A DNA stretch of 64,000 nucleotides, from positions 40,060-104,059 of the forward strand of contig JANRID010000028.1 in the NCBI GenBank assembly GCA_033765305.1, read 5' to 3'. The notes below the pieces were generated by a model that was not told where the DNA came from, did no database searches, and saw nothing but the letters and a program-made list of their open reading frames with translations. The translations under genes were made by a program, and so were the position numbers. Position 1 is the stretch's first letter; every line of letters begins with the position of its first letter. The DNA comes from RDXT01 sp033765305. Lineage in GTDB: Bacteria > Bacteroidota > Bacteroidia > J057. This document shows, piece after piece, positions 15,823-24,748 of this stretch.

Positions 15823-18072
15823 TCAGAATCCGACTTCGAGCGCAAGCATGGTCATGCGCCCCCGGCCCGGAATCCCAGAGCCGAAGGGCCGGTAATAGGC
15901 GTCGAGCAGGTTGAGCACCTGCAGCGAGCAGCCGCCCTTCCCGAAGGTGTAGCCAATGCGCAGATTGAACGTCTGCCAGGATTCGATGCTGCGGCTTCGG
16001 GGATCCTCCCAGTCCACGGGCCCCAGCTGGCGCTTTTCGGAGGCGAATCGCCATTCGATGCTGCCTTCCAATCCGGAGCGGACCTGCATCTGCAGCCCCA
16101 GCAGACCGTTGAGCGGCGGAATTCGGTTCATCGGCATATCCTGGCTCAGGTTGTATCCGCGCTGGTAGGCGATCTGGCCGTAACAGGACGCCATGCGGCT
16201 GATGAGCCATTCCCCTTCAGCCTCCACCCCTTGCAGGAGCGCCTGGCCCTGATTGGCCCGCACCCATACGGGCACGCCTGCATACGTGGGAGCGCCTTCG
16301 TACAGGGCCGGTGCCCAGTCGATGAAGCGGTCCATTGCGATCCGGAATACAGACAAGGCGCCGCTGAAATGCTTCTGGCGGACTTTCAGCCCGACTTCCG
16401 TCGTCAGGGCCTGTTCGGGCGCGAGCGAGTCGGCAGCCAGCTGAAATCCGGGCCCCAGCCAGCCTTCGCCAGCCCACTCGTACAGGGTAGGTGCCCGGCG
16501 GCCGCTGTGCACCCCGGCCGTCAGCGCCACATCCGGGTGCAGGGGATACATGCCGGATATCCCGCCGCTGAGCAGCATCCGGCCTGCTGCGGGCGCTTCG
16601 CCGAGCTGGGGCTGCCACAGAAGAAGCCGCCCGCCGGCGGTCAGGCGCAGCTTGAGCAGGTCGAGGGTATGCAGGCTGTACAGGGCAGCATGCTGCCAGC
16701 CGCTCAGGCCGGGCAGCACGCCGCGTACCTCGTATGCCGGATCGCCCGGCTGGTCGCTGCGCGAGGCCTGGACCCGGGCTGCATCGCGGGTCCATTCGAA
16801 ACCGGAGACTGCATTCCAGTACGGATTGGGCCGCATATGGGCCTCGGCTACCAGCAGCGCCGTGCCCGTCTGAACCCGGTCTGTACGAACCGACTGGCTG
16901 CCAGGCTCTTCGATCCGCGTATGCTCTTCCCACTGGTGTCCGCCTGCGGTCACGCTGATTTCCCGCAGCCAGCTGCTCCGGGGAAACATGCGCCATTGCA
17001 GGGACGAGCTTGTGCGGGAGAACTGCTCCGTCGTAAAGCTGCGGAACTGCTGCAGCGCGGTGCGGTCGAAGTGCTGCGCGTTGCGCAGCTCGAAATGCTG
17101 GGAGCCCGCCAGCAGCTCATGCCGGGGCGACAGCTTGACCCGGACCCGGAGCTGGGCTGCGCCCTGCGACGCAGCGGACGGCTCCTGAAAGCCGCCCGCC
17201 TGGCCGCTCCAGCGGTCGCCATACTGCGAGCCGGTGACCCCGGCTGCGGCTGCGACCCGATTGGACGAGACGTGGATACGTCCGTGCAGGGTCTGCTCCT
17301 GATTTGGAAATGCGAGCCGGATGCGGGCCAGCGGACGTACCTGCAGCCGGCCCGACGAATATGCCGGGGCAAAACTCTCCGCATAGACGGCACCGCCGGT
17401 GCCGGAAGCACCCACGTGCCCGATCCCGGGGCTCTGCGCCGCTTCGATGCGCTCCAGCGACTGGTAATCCACCGCAGACAGGAGCGGAATGCTGTATCCC
17501 GGCGCACCGCCGGTGCTCAGCGGCAGGCCGTCGGCAAGCAGTGCCGTGCTCAGGGGCTGCATGCCGCGCATCCAGACCTGCTGCGCCGCTGCATGCTGCT
17601 GCAACGCCCAGAGATTGCCCAGGCCGGCCAAGGCACCGCTTATATCCAAGCCTCCCCGGTCGTGGAGGTATTCCCGGTCGGCGGCACTGACGATGCCCGG
17701 CGTATGGATCGCGTAGCGCTCAAAGCGGGTAATAGCCGCTGCCAGCTCCGGATTCTCGCGCTGCACGGTGGGCAGGAGGCTCATGCCGATAAACAGCGCC
17801 GCTTCATCCTTGACCACGACCTCCTTGACGAGCTCCTCATAGCCAGGACGGGATACATGAAACAGAAAAACCCCGCTGGGGAGTCCTTTGAGGGTAAAAT
17901 AGCCCCGGCGGTCGCTGACGGCATCCAGGGTTGTCTGGAGGACGCGGATCTGCGCCCCGGCGAGGGGTCTGCCGGTCGCACGGTCATACATCGACCCTTC
18001 CAGCACCGTCTGCCCCCGCATCACCGTACTCAATAGCAGCATTCCAGCCAGCAGCCCGATGGGTCTTTTCAT
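15823..18072 (-). CDS. TonB-dependent outer-membrane receptor
   Basis: 749 residues from the ATG at 18072 (the open frame extends to 18258 without conserved sequence). A signal peptide (about 1-23) is followed by a carboxypeptidase-regulatory-like domain (LEGSMYDRATGRPLAGAQIR), a plug domain (about 110-230, with VWMRGMQPLSTALLADGLPL) and a 22-strand-type beta barrel ending in the aromatic MLALEVGF. The conserved barrel C-terminus LNLRIGYTFGKGGCSLQVLN is clear. It imports an unidentified ligand such as a metal chelate. It lies 224 bases downstream of the LamG-OmpA gene; no cobalamin riboswitch was recognisable there. Confidence 0.92.
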   Translation of the reverse strand: MKRPIGLLAGMLLLSTVMRGQTVLEGSMYDRATGRPLAGAQIRVLQTTLDAVSDRRGYFTLKGLPSGVFLFHVSRPGYEELVKEVVVKDEAALFIGMSLLPTVQRENPELAAAITRFERYAIHTPGIVSAADREYLHDRGGLDISGALAGLGNLWALQQHAAAQQVWMRGMQPLSTALLADGLPLSTGGAPGYSIPLLSAVDYQSLERIEAAQSPGIGHVGASGTGGAVYAESFAPAYSSGRLQVRPLARIRLAFPNQEQTLHGRIHVSSNRVAAAAGVTGSQYGDRWSGQAGGFQEPSAASQGAAQLRVRVKLSPRHELLAGSQHFELRNAQHFDRTALQQFRSFTTEQFSRTSSSLQWRMFPRSSWLREISVTAGGHQWEEHTRIEEPGSQSVRTDRVQTGTALLVAEAHMRPNPYWNAVSGFEWTRDAARVQASRSDQPGDPAYEVRGVLPGLSGWQHAALYSLHTLDLLKLRLTAGGRLLLWQPQLGEAPAAGRMLLSGGISGMYPLHPDVALTAGVHSGRRAPTLYEWAGEGWLGPGFQLAADSLAPEQALTTEVGLKVRQKHFSGALSVFRIAMDRFIDWAPALYEGAPTYAGVPVWVRANQGQALLQGVEAEGEWLISRMASCYGQIAYQRGYNLSQDMPMNRIPPLNGLLGLQMQVRSGLEGSIEWRFASEKRQLGPVDWEDPRSRSIESWQTFNLRIGYTFGKGGCSLQVLNLLDAYYRPFGSGIPGRGRMTMLALEVGF

Positions 18073-18296
18073 ACCGAGAACATTATACCTGATCACGTTG
18101 CATACGCCCCGGCGGGGCGGTTTATTGTACAGGAATGAATATAGCTGGATTTCGCCAGACGCTTCCGGACAAACGATCCCCATATCTGACGTGCGCGCAC
18201 CCGGCCTGCGCCCGTGGGAAACCGAAAGCGGATGCCCCTGCCTGCCGGCAGAGGGCACCCGCCCGGAAGTTTCCGTAACAAACTGGGGTTCTGAGC

Positions 18297-19841
18297 CTAC
18301 TGGTTGACGAATACTTCAAATTCTACCCGCCGGTTGGCGCTGCGGCCCTCCGGGGTGGTGTTCGGCTGGATCGGACGGGACTCGCCGAAGCCTTCGTGCT
18401 GGATCTGGCCGCCGGGGATCCCGGCGCGGGTCAGAAACTCCGCTACCGCACGGGCCCGCTGGGCAGACAGGCGCAGGTTCAGCGTTTCGTCTCCGATGTC
18501 GTCCGTATGGCCGGAGATCTTGATGCGGACCGCCGGGTTGGACTGCATAAACGGAACGAGCGTCTGCCTCAGGTAGGCCTGGGAGCTGGCGGTGATGACT
18601 GCGGAGCCGGTCTGGAAGGCTACGGGCTCCAGCACCAGGGTGCGCAGCGCCTGGTCATCCTGGGTGCGGCTGCTGAGCAGCGCCTGATACTCCTGGAGCG
18701 ACACCTTGGGCGAAAGCCTGTTGTCGAAGTGGTTGAACGGAACGCCGGAGCGCAGCAGGAAGATCTCCCCGCTGCCTGCGCAGTTATTCGCAAACCATTT
18801 TCCCCGCAGCGATTTCTCTTTCGGGTCGTACACCAGCGATCCGTACTTCATGCACCAGCGGAAATTCTCGTAATTCTTCTGGCTGGCCACCTGTTTCTCC
18901 TTGAATTCCAGCACGTTCGCGTTGAGGGTTGCTTCCGCCATGATCACCCCGTAGGATTGGGATTCCGGGATCTCGATCCGCGAATAGCCGGTGAGTTTGC
19001 CGTTTTTCCGCTCCAGGGTAATCCAGTAGGCGTAGCTGGCGATCTTGCTGTTGCCGGGCTGGATCAGAATGCCCTGCCACGTTCCCAGCACCTCCGACAC
19101 ATCGACTTGAGGCGCCGCCGGCTTGGGCTTGAACTCCACCGGCATGTTTTGCAGCTGGTAGAGCGTCTCGACTTCGAGGCTGTTCAGCGGCCGGTTGTAG
19201 ATGCACAGGTCGTCGATCTTGCCGGTAAACCCGCCCCAGAAGTACGGATGCGCGCCGATGAAGAGATCCTGCTGGGCCGGCTGCGTCGCCCGCGGGCGTT
19301 CCAGAATCTGATCCGCTGCGCCATTGACGTAGTAGATCAGCCGGTCTTGCTCCTGTACGATTACGAGGTGATACCATTCGCTGGAGTTCCACCGCGTGCG
19401 GCGCGAGTTGTTGTACCCGCTGCCGCTGCCGGCGTAAAACGTGGTGCTTGCCTGCATCCCGCCCCATTTGATGCCGAAATCGCCCTGCTTGAGCAAAATA
19501 CAGCCCGAATTTTCATCCCGGGGCTGCACCCAGACCGATACGCTCAGCACGGCCGAGCGGGTGAGATCCAGGGAGGGCGCGGCGGGAATCCGGATCTGCT
19601 GATCCACCCCGTTGAACTGGTATGCCGAATTGGCCGTCCCGAAACGGTCCGGGGTCAGCTGGGCGCCTGTTACGATGCCGTGATGATTGTGGTCGCTTTT
19701 GTCGCTGGCGCTGCCGTTGAACGGATAATAGCCCACAATGCCTGCGCCGAGATCGATGGTCTGAGCGCTTCCGCCGAGGGCGGCCAGCAAGCCCGCCGCT
19801 CCCAGCCAGGAGCGGACGGACAGCATATGCAGCAGGTTCAT
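18297..19841 (-). CDS. LamG-like plus OmpA-family outer-membrane protein
   Basis: 514 residues. A signal peptide (about 1-26, cleaved near GGSAQ) is followed by a concanavalin-like LamG domain (about 30-225) containing GIVGYYPFNGSASD and GGFTGKIDDLCIYNRPLNS. A middle domain of about 140 residues follows (VDVSEVLGTWQGILIQPGN). A C-terminal OmpA peptidoglycan-binding domain (about 400-512) has RIKISGHTDDIGDETLNLRL then SAQRARAV and GESRPIQPN. It would tie the outer membrane to peptidoglycan and expose a glycan-binding-type module. The start overlaps the rhodopsin stop as ATGA. Confidence 0.92.
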   Translation of the reverse strand: MNLLHMLSVRSWLGAAGLLAALGGSAQTIDLGAGIVGYYPFNGSASDKSDHNHHGIVTGAQLTPDRFGTANSAYQFNGVDQQIRIPAAPSLDLTRSAVLSVSVWVQPRDENSGCILLKQGDFGIKWGGMQASTTFYAGSGSGYNNSRRTRWNSSEWYHLVIVQEQDRLIYYVNGAADQILERPRATQPAQQDLFIGAHPYFWGGFTGKIDDLCIYNRPLNSLEVETLYQLQNMPVEFKPKPAAPQVDVSEVLGTWQGILIQPGNSKIASYAYWITLERKNGKLTGYSRIEIPESQSYGVIMAEATLNANVLEFKEKQVASQKNYENFRWCMKYGSLVYDPKEKSLRGKWFANNCAGSGEIFLLRSGVPFNHFDNRLSPKVSLQEYQALLSSRTQDDQALRTLVLEPVAFQTGSAVITASSQAYLRQTLVPFMQSNPAVRIKISGHTDDIGDETLNLRLSAQRARAVAEFLTRAGIPGGQIQHEGFGESRPIQPNTTPEGRSANRRVEFEVFVNQ

Positions 19842-20674
19842 GGTTTCACGGGGGTAGGAGCGGGAGGAGGCGCCGGAACTGCCGGCTGTTCGCGAAGGGA
19901 TCCCGGCTTGCGCCGGCCGCTATGCCGTTTCTCATTGTCGAGCGAATAGAGCGCAATCAGAAATGCCCCCAGGGCCAGCCCGCCTTTGTTTATGATGTCG
20001 GCAAAGTTGTACATCATGATCACCGTGTTCGGATGGATCACCGACTCCAGGATATTGCCGGGGACCGTCATATACCCTGCCGGATAGACCGACCAGCCCA
20101 GCGGCAGCATGACCGAGAGCACGGTATAGCCTTTGCGGACCACCGGATCGATGCTGAAGGTTGTGTAGCGGCGGTACAGGATGGGATACCCGCCGGCCAT
20201 GATGAATGCCACGATCCCGCCCAGCCCGATGGCGCCCATGATGCCGTGAAAGACCGGATACTCCGGATATACCGCTTCGCCTACATACCCGAACACGAGC
20301 ATGATCAGGCTCGAAATGAAAATCCCGATCAGCATCCAGGGTTTGGCGCCATAGGGTTTTACCCAGTAATAAAACATCATGGCCATCAGCGGAACCGTCA
20401 GAAACCAGTCGAAGAAGCGGAATTCGACCGGAATGGTCTGTGTGGAGACCCAATGTTCACGCCGGTAAAAGGTGTTGGCTGCGGCCACCAGGGTAACCAT
20501 CAGGCCCATGATCACCGGTGTGCGCCACTTTTCCGCGACGCGCTGCAGCTGAAACAGAATAAACAGGCCGATGACCGTCAGGGCCATCGCAGAGATGAAA
20601 AAGGTAAACGCCACATAATCCCCCTTTTGCAGGGCAGGCGGGGGATTCAGGGCGAGATCTTGCATTGTTTCCAT
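19838..20674 (-). CDS. Microbial rhodopsin, atypical DTM motif
   Basis: 278 residues, seven helices. The retinal-binding lysine is K230 in NFADIINKGG with counterion D226. Helix C reads FRFFDWFLTVPLMAMM, giving R86, D89, T93 and M100. By alignment to proteorhodopsin these are R94, D97, T101 and position 108, where proton pumps carry Glu; position 105 (colour tuning) is Met, usually green-absorbing. Asn67 sits where proteorhodopsins have His75. LVFGYVGEA and GWSVYPAGY support the proteorhodopsin/xanthorhodopsin side of the family. The tail is Pro-rich. The stop overlaps the LamG-OmpA start. Ion specificity cannot be read off. Confidence 0.93.
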   Translation of the reverse strand: METMQDLALNPPPALQKGDYVAFTFFISAMALTVIGLFILFQLQRVAEKWRTPVIMGLMVTLVAAANTFYRREHWVSTQTIPVEFRFFDWFLTVPLMAMMFYYWVKPYGAKPWMLIGIFISSLIMLVFGYVGEAVYPEYPVFHGIMGAIGLGGIVAFIMAGGYPILYRRYTTFSIDPVVRKGYTVLSVMLPLGWSVYPAGYMTVPGNILESVIHPNTVIMMYNFADIINKGGLALGAFLIALYSLDNEKRHSGRRKPGSLREQPAVPAPPPAPTPVKP

Positions 20675-21147
20675 ATGCGGTCAGTAAACTGCCAGGGTGT
20701 TTGAGTCAAACTGGAAAGATACAGAGAGGTATTGCGACAGGCCGCTGGACAGGCCAGGAAAGCGGCTATCGTCAGATCCGTCAACAGTGGAGCATCTCCG
20801 GCATCCAACGGACAGAGACACACGGGCGTGGCATGGCGCTCAGGCAAGGAAGGATGGGCTGCTGCGGAGCAGCCTGTCCGGTCAATCGCTCAGATACGGT
20901 TCAGATTCGTGGAACGCATTCACATTACAGAAACTACTCCTAGACAACCTGCGGAGGGGCAAAAGGTTCCCCAACATGCCGCTATATGTGCGCCAGATGC
21001 GCCGCGCCGCAGGTATTCCGCCCGATCCGGCACGCCAGCCGTGAAAATCCTTGCGCAAACGGTCGGCGGCTATTGTACGATTCGCGAAAAGCAGGCTGCT
21101 TTGCCTGCAAGGCGGGGCACCGCCAGCCCCGCAGCAACCCGCATCCG
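20675..21147. promoter_or_regulatory. Rhodopsin upstream region with a 13-bp palindrome
   Basis: This roughly 470-base gap between rhodopsin and the acetyltransferase has no supported gene. A perfect palindrome gtttga-g-tcaaac at 20699-20711 lies 25 bases before the rhodopsin start, next to a TATCTTTC (minus, 20721-20714) that resembles a -7 element with one mismatch and no clear -33 partner. If that is the promoter, the palindrome overlaps the start of transcription, as a repressor site would. The rest shows no terminator or repeat. Confidence 0.35.
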
Positions 21148-21549
21148 ATGGAGCCGATTCAGTATCTGCGCGATGTGCGCCCCGGCATTGCCGAACTTTC
21201 CGCCCTGTTTCAGGCCGCAGGCCTCAGCCGGCCGGTTGCGGAGCCGGAGCGCATCGCCCGGATGCTGGAGAACGCCAGCCTGATCTTCACCGCACGGGAT
21301 GGCGGCAGGCTTGCGGGAATCGCCCGCTCGATGAGCGATTTCGCCTTCTGCACCTACCTCTCCGATCTGGCCGTGCATCCGGACTATCAGCACCGGGGCA
21401 TCGGGCGGGAGCTGATCCGCCTCACGCGCGAGGCCATCGGGCCGGAGTCCATGCTGCTGCTCCTCTCCGTGCCGGACGCGATGGCGTATTATCCCAAAGC
21501 AGGCTTCGAGCCGGTGCAGAATGGGTTTATCATCAAGCGGGTACGGTGA
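21148..21549 (+). CDS. GNAT-family N-acetyltransferase
   Basis: 133 residues from the ATG at 21148 (MEPIQYLRDVRPG); the longer frame upstream has no conserved sequence. The acetyl-CoA pyrophosphate loop is in HPDYQHRGIGRELI, preceded by CTYLSDLAV and followed by AMAYYPKAGFEPV, all typical of GNAT proteins of the short YhbS/ElaA-like size. The acceptor substrate is unknown. It precedes a lipoprotein gene on the same strand by 85 bases. Confidence 0.9.
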   Translation: MEPIQYLRDVRPGIAELSALFQAAGLSRPVAEPERIARMLENASLIFTARDGGRLAGIARSMSDFAFCTYLSDLAVHPDYQHRGIGRELIRLTREAIGPESMLLLLSVPDAMAYYPKAGFEPVQNGFIIKRVR

Positions 21550-21634
21550 AAAGCTGCCCGCCCGTCATACAGCAGCGCCTTTCAGGCGATGCCGATTCGC
21601 CCCATGTATCCCTCCCCTTCTAACCTTGGTTCCC

Positions 21635-22291
21635 ATGCCTGCTATACGTATCCTGCCCACCTTATGCTCTGTATTGGTATTGTCTGCCTGTTTATCAGAC
21701 ACAGCAAAAACACCGGCAGCTGATCCGCCCGCACAAGCGCTGCCCCCGGCACCGGATGGGCAGGCTTTTTCTTCAGCGGAATATGATGCGTGGCGGCGGC
21801 ATCATGGGCTGTCGGAAGCAGATTTCGGTACATTCGAGCCCGCAGGCGAGGCTAGTCTTCAATGGGGCCCGTGGAACACCGACAGTACAACTGCAGCCCT
21901 GCATCGTTCGTTGTTTATCTGGCGGCACGACTCTGCCTATTGGATCGATCTGCACAGCTACAGCTGCATCCTGGAACGGAAGGCCGGCACCCTGATCTCG
22001 CTGGGCTGCGAGCCCGACACCAAAATACAATGGGTACGGCGCAGCGACAGCGCTGCAGTTGCACTGCTGTACTGCGGCACCGTATGCATGTTTGAAACAG
22101 CCTGCTGGACAGACAGCGCAACGGTGGAGCTTCTAGGCGTCACGGAAACAGCGGAAGCAACCTACATCCCTACGCGGTGGCGGATCGATCTGCAGCGCGG
22201 GCGGACGTGGATTGCGTATGCTGCGAGATCATTCACCACCAGACCGGACAGCTACTTTGAGCTGCGTTTAATGCAAGCAGGTTCCCAATAA
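21635..22291 (+). CDS. Lipoprotein of unknown function
   Basis: 218 residues from the ATG at 21635. The signal peptide ends in a lipobox VLSAC (Cys at 19), followed by a Pro/Ala-rich linker and a beta-rich domain of about 160 residues with several cysteines (SYSCILERKAG, LGCEP, LLYCGTVCMFETACW) that could form disulfides in the periplasm. I do not recognise the family. GC content looks somewhat lower than in the neighbours. It ends 7 bases before the exonuclease gene. Confidence 0.7.
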   Translation: MPAIRILPTLCSVLVLSACLSDTAKTPAADPPAQALPPAPDGQAFSSAEYDAWRRHHGLSEADFGTFEPAGEASLQWGPWNTDSTTAALHRSLFIWRHDSAYWIDLHSYSCILERKAGTLISLGCEPDTKIQWVRRSDSAAVALLYCGTVCMFETACWTDSATVELLGVTETAEATYIPTRWRIDLQRGRTWIAYAARSFTTRPDSYFELRLMQAGSQ

Positions 22292-22298
22292 TTCCCCC

Positions 22299-22826
22299 AT
22301 GCCCCTCATCGTCATAGACGTAGAATCCGACGGCCCGGTGCCGCACCTGTACTCGATGGTGTGCTTCGGCGCAGTGGCCGTGGAGCCGGGCCTGAGCCGG
22401 ACCTTTTACGGCCAGCTTCGCCCCATTTCCGATGCCTGGATCCCCGAGGCCCTGGCTATCAGCGGTTTTACCCGCGAGCAGCACCTGGCTTTCGATCCGC
22501 CGGAGCAGGTCATGGCGCAGTTTGCGGCCTGGCTCGCCGGCCTCTCGCCCCGCAGCCCGGTGTTCCTGAGCGACAACCTGGCCTTCGACTGGCAGTGGAT
22601 CAACTATTACTTCCACCGCTTCGCGGGCAGCAACCCCTTCGGCTACTCCGGGCGCCGCATCGGCGACCTGTACTGCGGCATGCAGCGCGATATGGGGCTC
22701 AATGCCGAATGGAAGCGCCGCTACCGTAAAACCCGCCATACCCACCACCCGGTGGACGACGCCCAAGGCAATGCCGAGGCGATGCTGGCCTTCCGGGAGA
22801 TGGGGCTGAAGATGAAACTGGACTGA
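22299..22826 (+). CDS. DEDDh-type 3'-5' exonuclease
   Basis: 175 residues, the size of a single RNase T/DnaQ-like domain. Exo I is IVIDVESDG (Asp7, Glu9), Exo II lies in VFLSDNLAFDWQWIN, and Exo III is the His-Asp motif in THHPVDDAQGNAEA. These are metal-binding residues of the DEDDh family, which removes 3' nucleotides from DNA or RNA. Without partner domains its substrate is uncertain. It follows the lipoprotein gene by 7 bases, perhaps in one transcript. Confidence 0.88.
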   Translation: MPLIVIDVESDGPVPHLYSMVCFGAVAVEPGLSRTFYGQLRPISDAWIPEALAISGFTREQHLAFDPPEQVMAQFAAWLAGLSPRSPVFLSDNLAFDWQWINYYFHRFAGSNPFGYSGRRIGDLYCGMQRDMGLNAEWKRRYRKTRHTHHPVDDAQGNAEAMLAFREMGLKMKLD

Positions 22827-22955
22827 CGCATCCCGCCGGCAGACGCCAGTTTGCCGGGTTCAGCGGCGGTTTTTCCGCCTCCGGCAGGATAGAATTGGCC
22901 CGGGCCGCTGCGCAGGAGATCTTTGGAGCATCAAATCCAAACATTCACCTTCACT

Positions 22956-23477
22956 ATGCATCCCGTATCCCGCATTTTCATCCTGATCCTCCTTGGGCTC
23001 TTTTTCCAAAGCTGCACCCAGGAAACCGTGCTCCCTTCCGGCTCTTCCGAGCATCTGGCCCTCAGCGACATGCCCGCCCAGGCCCTCACGTACGTCCAGA
23101 CGACTTTCGCCGGGCTGAACATCGTCAAAATCGAAAAGAAATACCATTCCGACGGTTCGTTCCGGGTGTATGAAGTGTACCTCGAAAACGGCACGGAACT
23201 GTATTTCGACATCAACTGGAATCCCGTCGCAGACGACAACGGCTCCAGCGGTTCGAGCGGCTCCAGCGGCACGGACGACAGCGTGAAGATTCCCTTCGGC
23301 GATCTGCCGCAGGCCGCGCAGGACTACGTGAACCAGCACTACCCCGGCATGGCGATCAAGCAGGTCAAAAAGCGCCTCGACGACAGCGGCGCAGTGCGCC
23401 AGTACGAGGTGCGCTTCGAGAGCGGCCTGCGGATCTACTTCAATGCGCAGGGCCAGTTTACCGGCATCAAAGACTGA
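22956..23477 (+). CDS. PepSY-like lipoprotein with two repeats
   Basis: 173 residues from the ATG at 22956 (a TTG at 22923 is possible). The lipobox FFQSC places Cys at 20. Two PepSY-like (BLIP-type) modules follow: one begins LPAQALTYVQTTFAGLNIVK and ends LYFDINWNPV, the other begins LPQAAQDYVNQHYPG and ends IYFNAQGQFTGIKD, joined by a Ser/Gly linker. Such proteins are abundant in Bacteroidota; their role is not established, with protease inhibition one proposal. A three-module relative is encoded at 40.9 kb. Confidence 0.85.
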   Translation: MHPVSRIFILILLGLFFQSCTQETVLPSGSSEHLALSDMPAQALTYVQTTFAGLNIVKIEKKYHSDGSFRVYEVYLENGTELYFDINWNPVADDNGSSGSSGSSGTDDSVKIPFGDLPQAAQDYVNQHYPGMAIKQVKKRLDDSGAVRQYEVRFESGLRIYFNAQGQFTGIKD

Positions 23478-23545
23478 GGATATTCCGTCCTTCCTGCACC
23501 CCGGCGGCTTCCCCTTGGGAGCCGCCGGTTTGGTATTGGGCAGGC

Positions 23546-24520
23546 TCACTTCGCCCGCTGGATCGCGTAGCGGACCAGCTCCAGCATGGCCTGGCGGGCG
23601 GGGGTATCGGGAAAGCGCAGCAGCAATTCCTCTGCTTCGCGGATGTACTGCTCCATCACGGCCTGGGAATAGCTGATGCCGCCCTGCGATTTGACGTAAT
23701 CGATCAGCTGGTGCACCCGGCGCGGGTCCGCGTTGTGGCGCTTGACGGTGTTGATGAGGCTGCGGCGCTCCGACCAGGAAGCTTTATTGAGCACGTGGAT
23801 CAGGGGCAGGGTCAGCTTGCGCTCTTTGATGTCGATGGCGCGGGGCTTGCCGATGTCGTCCTCGCCGTAGTCGAGCAAATCATCGCGGATCTGGAAAGCC
23901 ACGCCGACCTTTTCGCCGAAGGCCTGCATGCGCAGGAGCAGCTCCGGATCGGAGGTGGCGCTGGCTGCGCCGGTCTGGCAGCAGGCGGCGAAGAGGGATG
24001 CGGTTTTTTGCCGGATAATATCGAGGTATACCGCCTCGTCGATGTTGAGCAGGCGGGCTTTCTCCATCTGGAGCAGCTCGCCCTCGCTCATCTGGCGCAC
24101 CGCGTCGGAGACGATCTTGAGCAGCTGGAAGTCGTCGTGCTCCAGGGCCATGAGCAGGCCGCGGGAGAGCAGGAAATCGCCGACCAGCACGGCAATTTTG
24201 TTTTTCCAAAGGGCATTGATCGAAAAAAAGCCGCGCCGTTCGTCCGAATCATCCACCACATCGTCGTGGATCAGGGTCGCGGTATGCAGCAGCTCCACGA
24301 GGGCAGCGCCCCGGTAGGTGGAGGGGGTAATGCCGCCGCACAGGTGCGCGCTGAGCAGCACCAGCATCGGGCGGAGCTGCTTGCCCTTGCGGCGGAGCAC
24401 ATAGCGCGTGACGCGGTCCAGCAGGACCACCTCGCTGCGCATCGCAGAGCGGAAATACTTCTCGAAGTATGCCAGCTCCTGCTCGATCGGCGCTTGTATC
24501 GTTTTAAGCGGCTCCGCCAT
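23546..24520 (-). CDS. Polyprenyl synthetase (long-chain isoprenyl diphosphate synthase)
   Basis: 324 residues from the ATG at 24520 (MAEPLKTIQAPIEQ). Both aspartate-rich motifs are intact: LIHDDVVDDSDERRG (FARM) and FQIRDDLLDYGEDDIGKP (SARM), with the KGKQLRPMLVLLSA substrate motif. The small residues before the first motif (LLHTAT) are typical of octaprenyl/solanesyl synthases that make the menaquinone side chain, rather than of GGPP synthases for carotenoids. It is divergent from the giant adhesin gene with 228 bases between. Confidence 0.93.
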   Translation of the reverse strand: MAEPLKTIQAPIEQELAYFEKYFRSAMRSEVVLLDRVTRYVLRRKGKQLRPMLVLLSAHLCGGITPSTYRGAALVELLHTATLIHDDVVDDSDERRGFFSINALWKNKIAVLVGDFLLSRGLLMALEHDDFQLLKIVSDAVRQMSEGELLQMEKARLLNIDEAVYLDIIRQKTASLFAACCQTGAASATSDPELLLRMQAFGEKVGVAFQIRDDLLDYGEDDIGKPRAIDIKERKLTLPLIHVLNKASWSERRSLINTVKRHNADPRRVHQLIDYVKSQGGISYSQAVMEQYIREAEELLLRFPDTPARQAMLELVRYAIQRAK

Positions 24521-24597
24521 TGCGGTAAAATTACAGCTTTTTAGAGAAAACCTCGTACCTTGTCTAAAGAAGGAACTTCCGGGCCGGGTCTTCCCTG

Positions 24598-24626
24598 TTG
24601 GAACTTCAAATTGTCCAGTATACTTG
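24598..24626 (+). promoter_or_regulatory. Candidate promoter of the giant CHU_C protein gene
   Basis: TTG (24598-24600), an 18-base gap and TATACTTG (24619-24626) approximate the Bacteroidota TTG-N19-21-TAnnTTTG promoter with one mismatch and a slightly short spacer. It would give a leader of about 115 bases before the ATG at 24749. Confidence 0.35.
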
Positions 24627-24748
24627 CAGCGCCGGGCCAAGGTTCTGCGTCATGCATGAAACATTTTCTTCGGGTACGCTGTATTACCTTTCGGCATACG
24701 GAAAGCGCGGATCATTTTTTACGGTTTACGTCTGAAATCACCGATCGC

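Noticed and set aside
15673..18036. 787-codon plus-strand frame opposite the TonB receptor
   Set aside because: The minus strand carries signal peptide, plug and barrel; the plus frame has no domain and overlaps the nrtR end.
18073..18296. Cobalamin-type riboswitch upstream of the TonB receptor
   Set aside because: The conserved boxes of the riboswitch were not found on the minus strand; only a GC palindrome near 18107-18121 is present.
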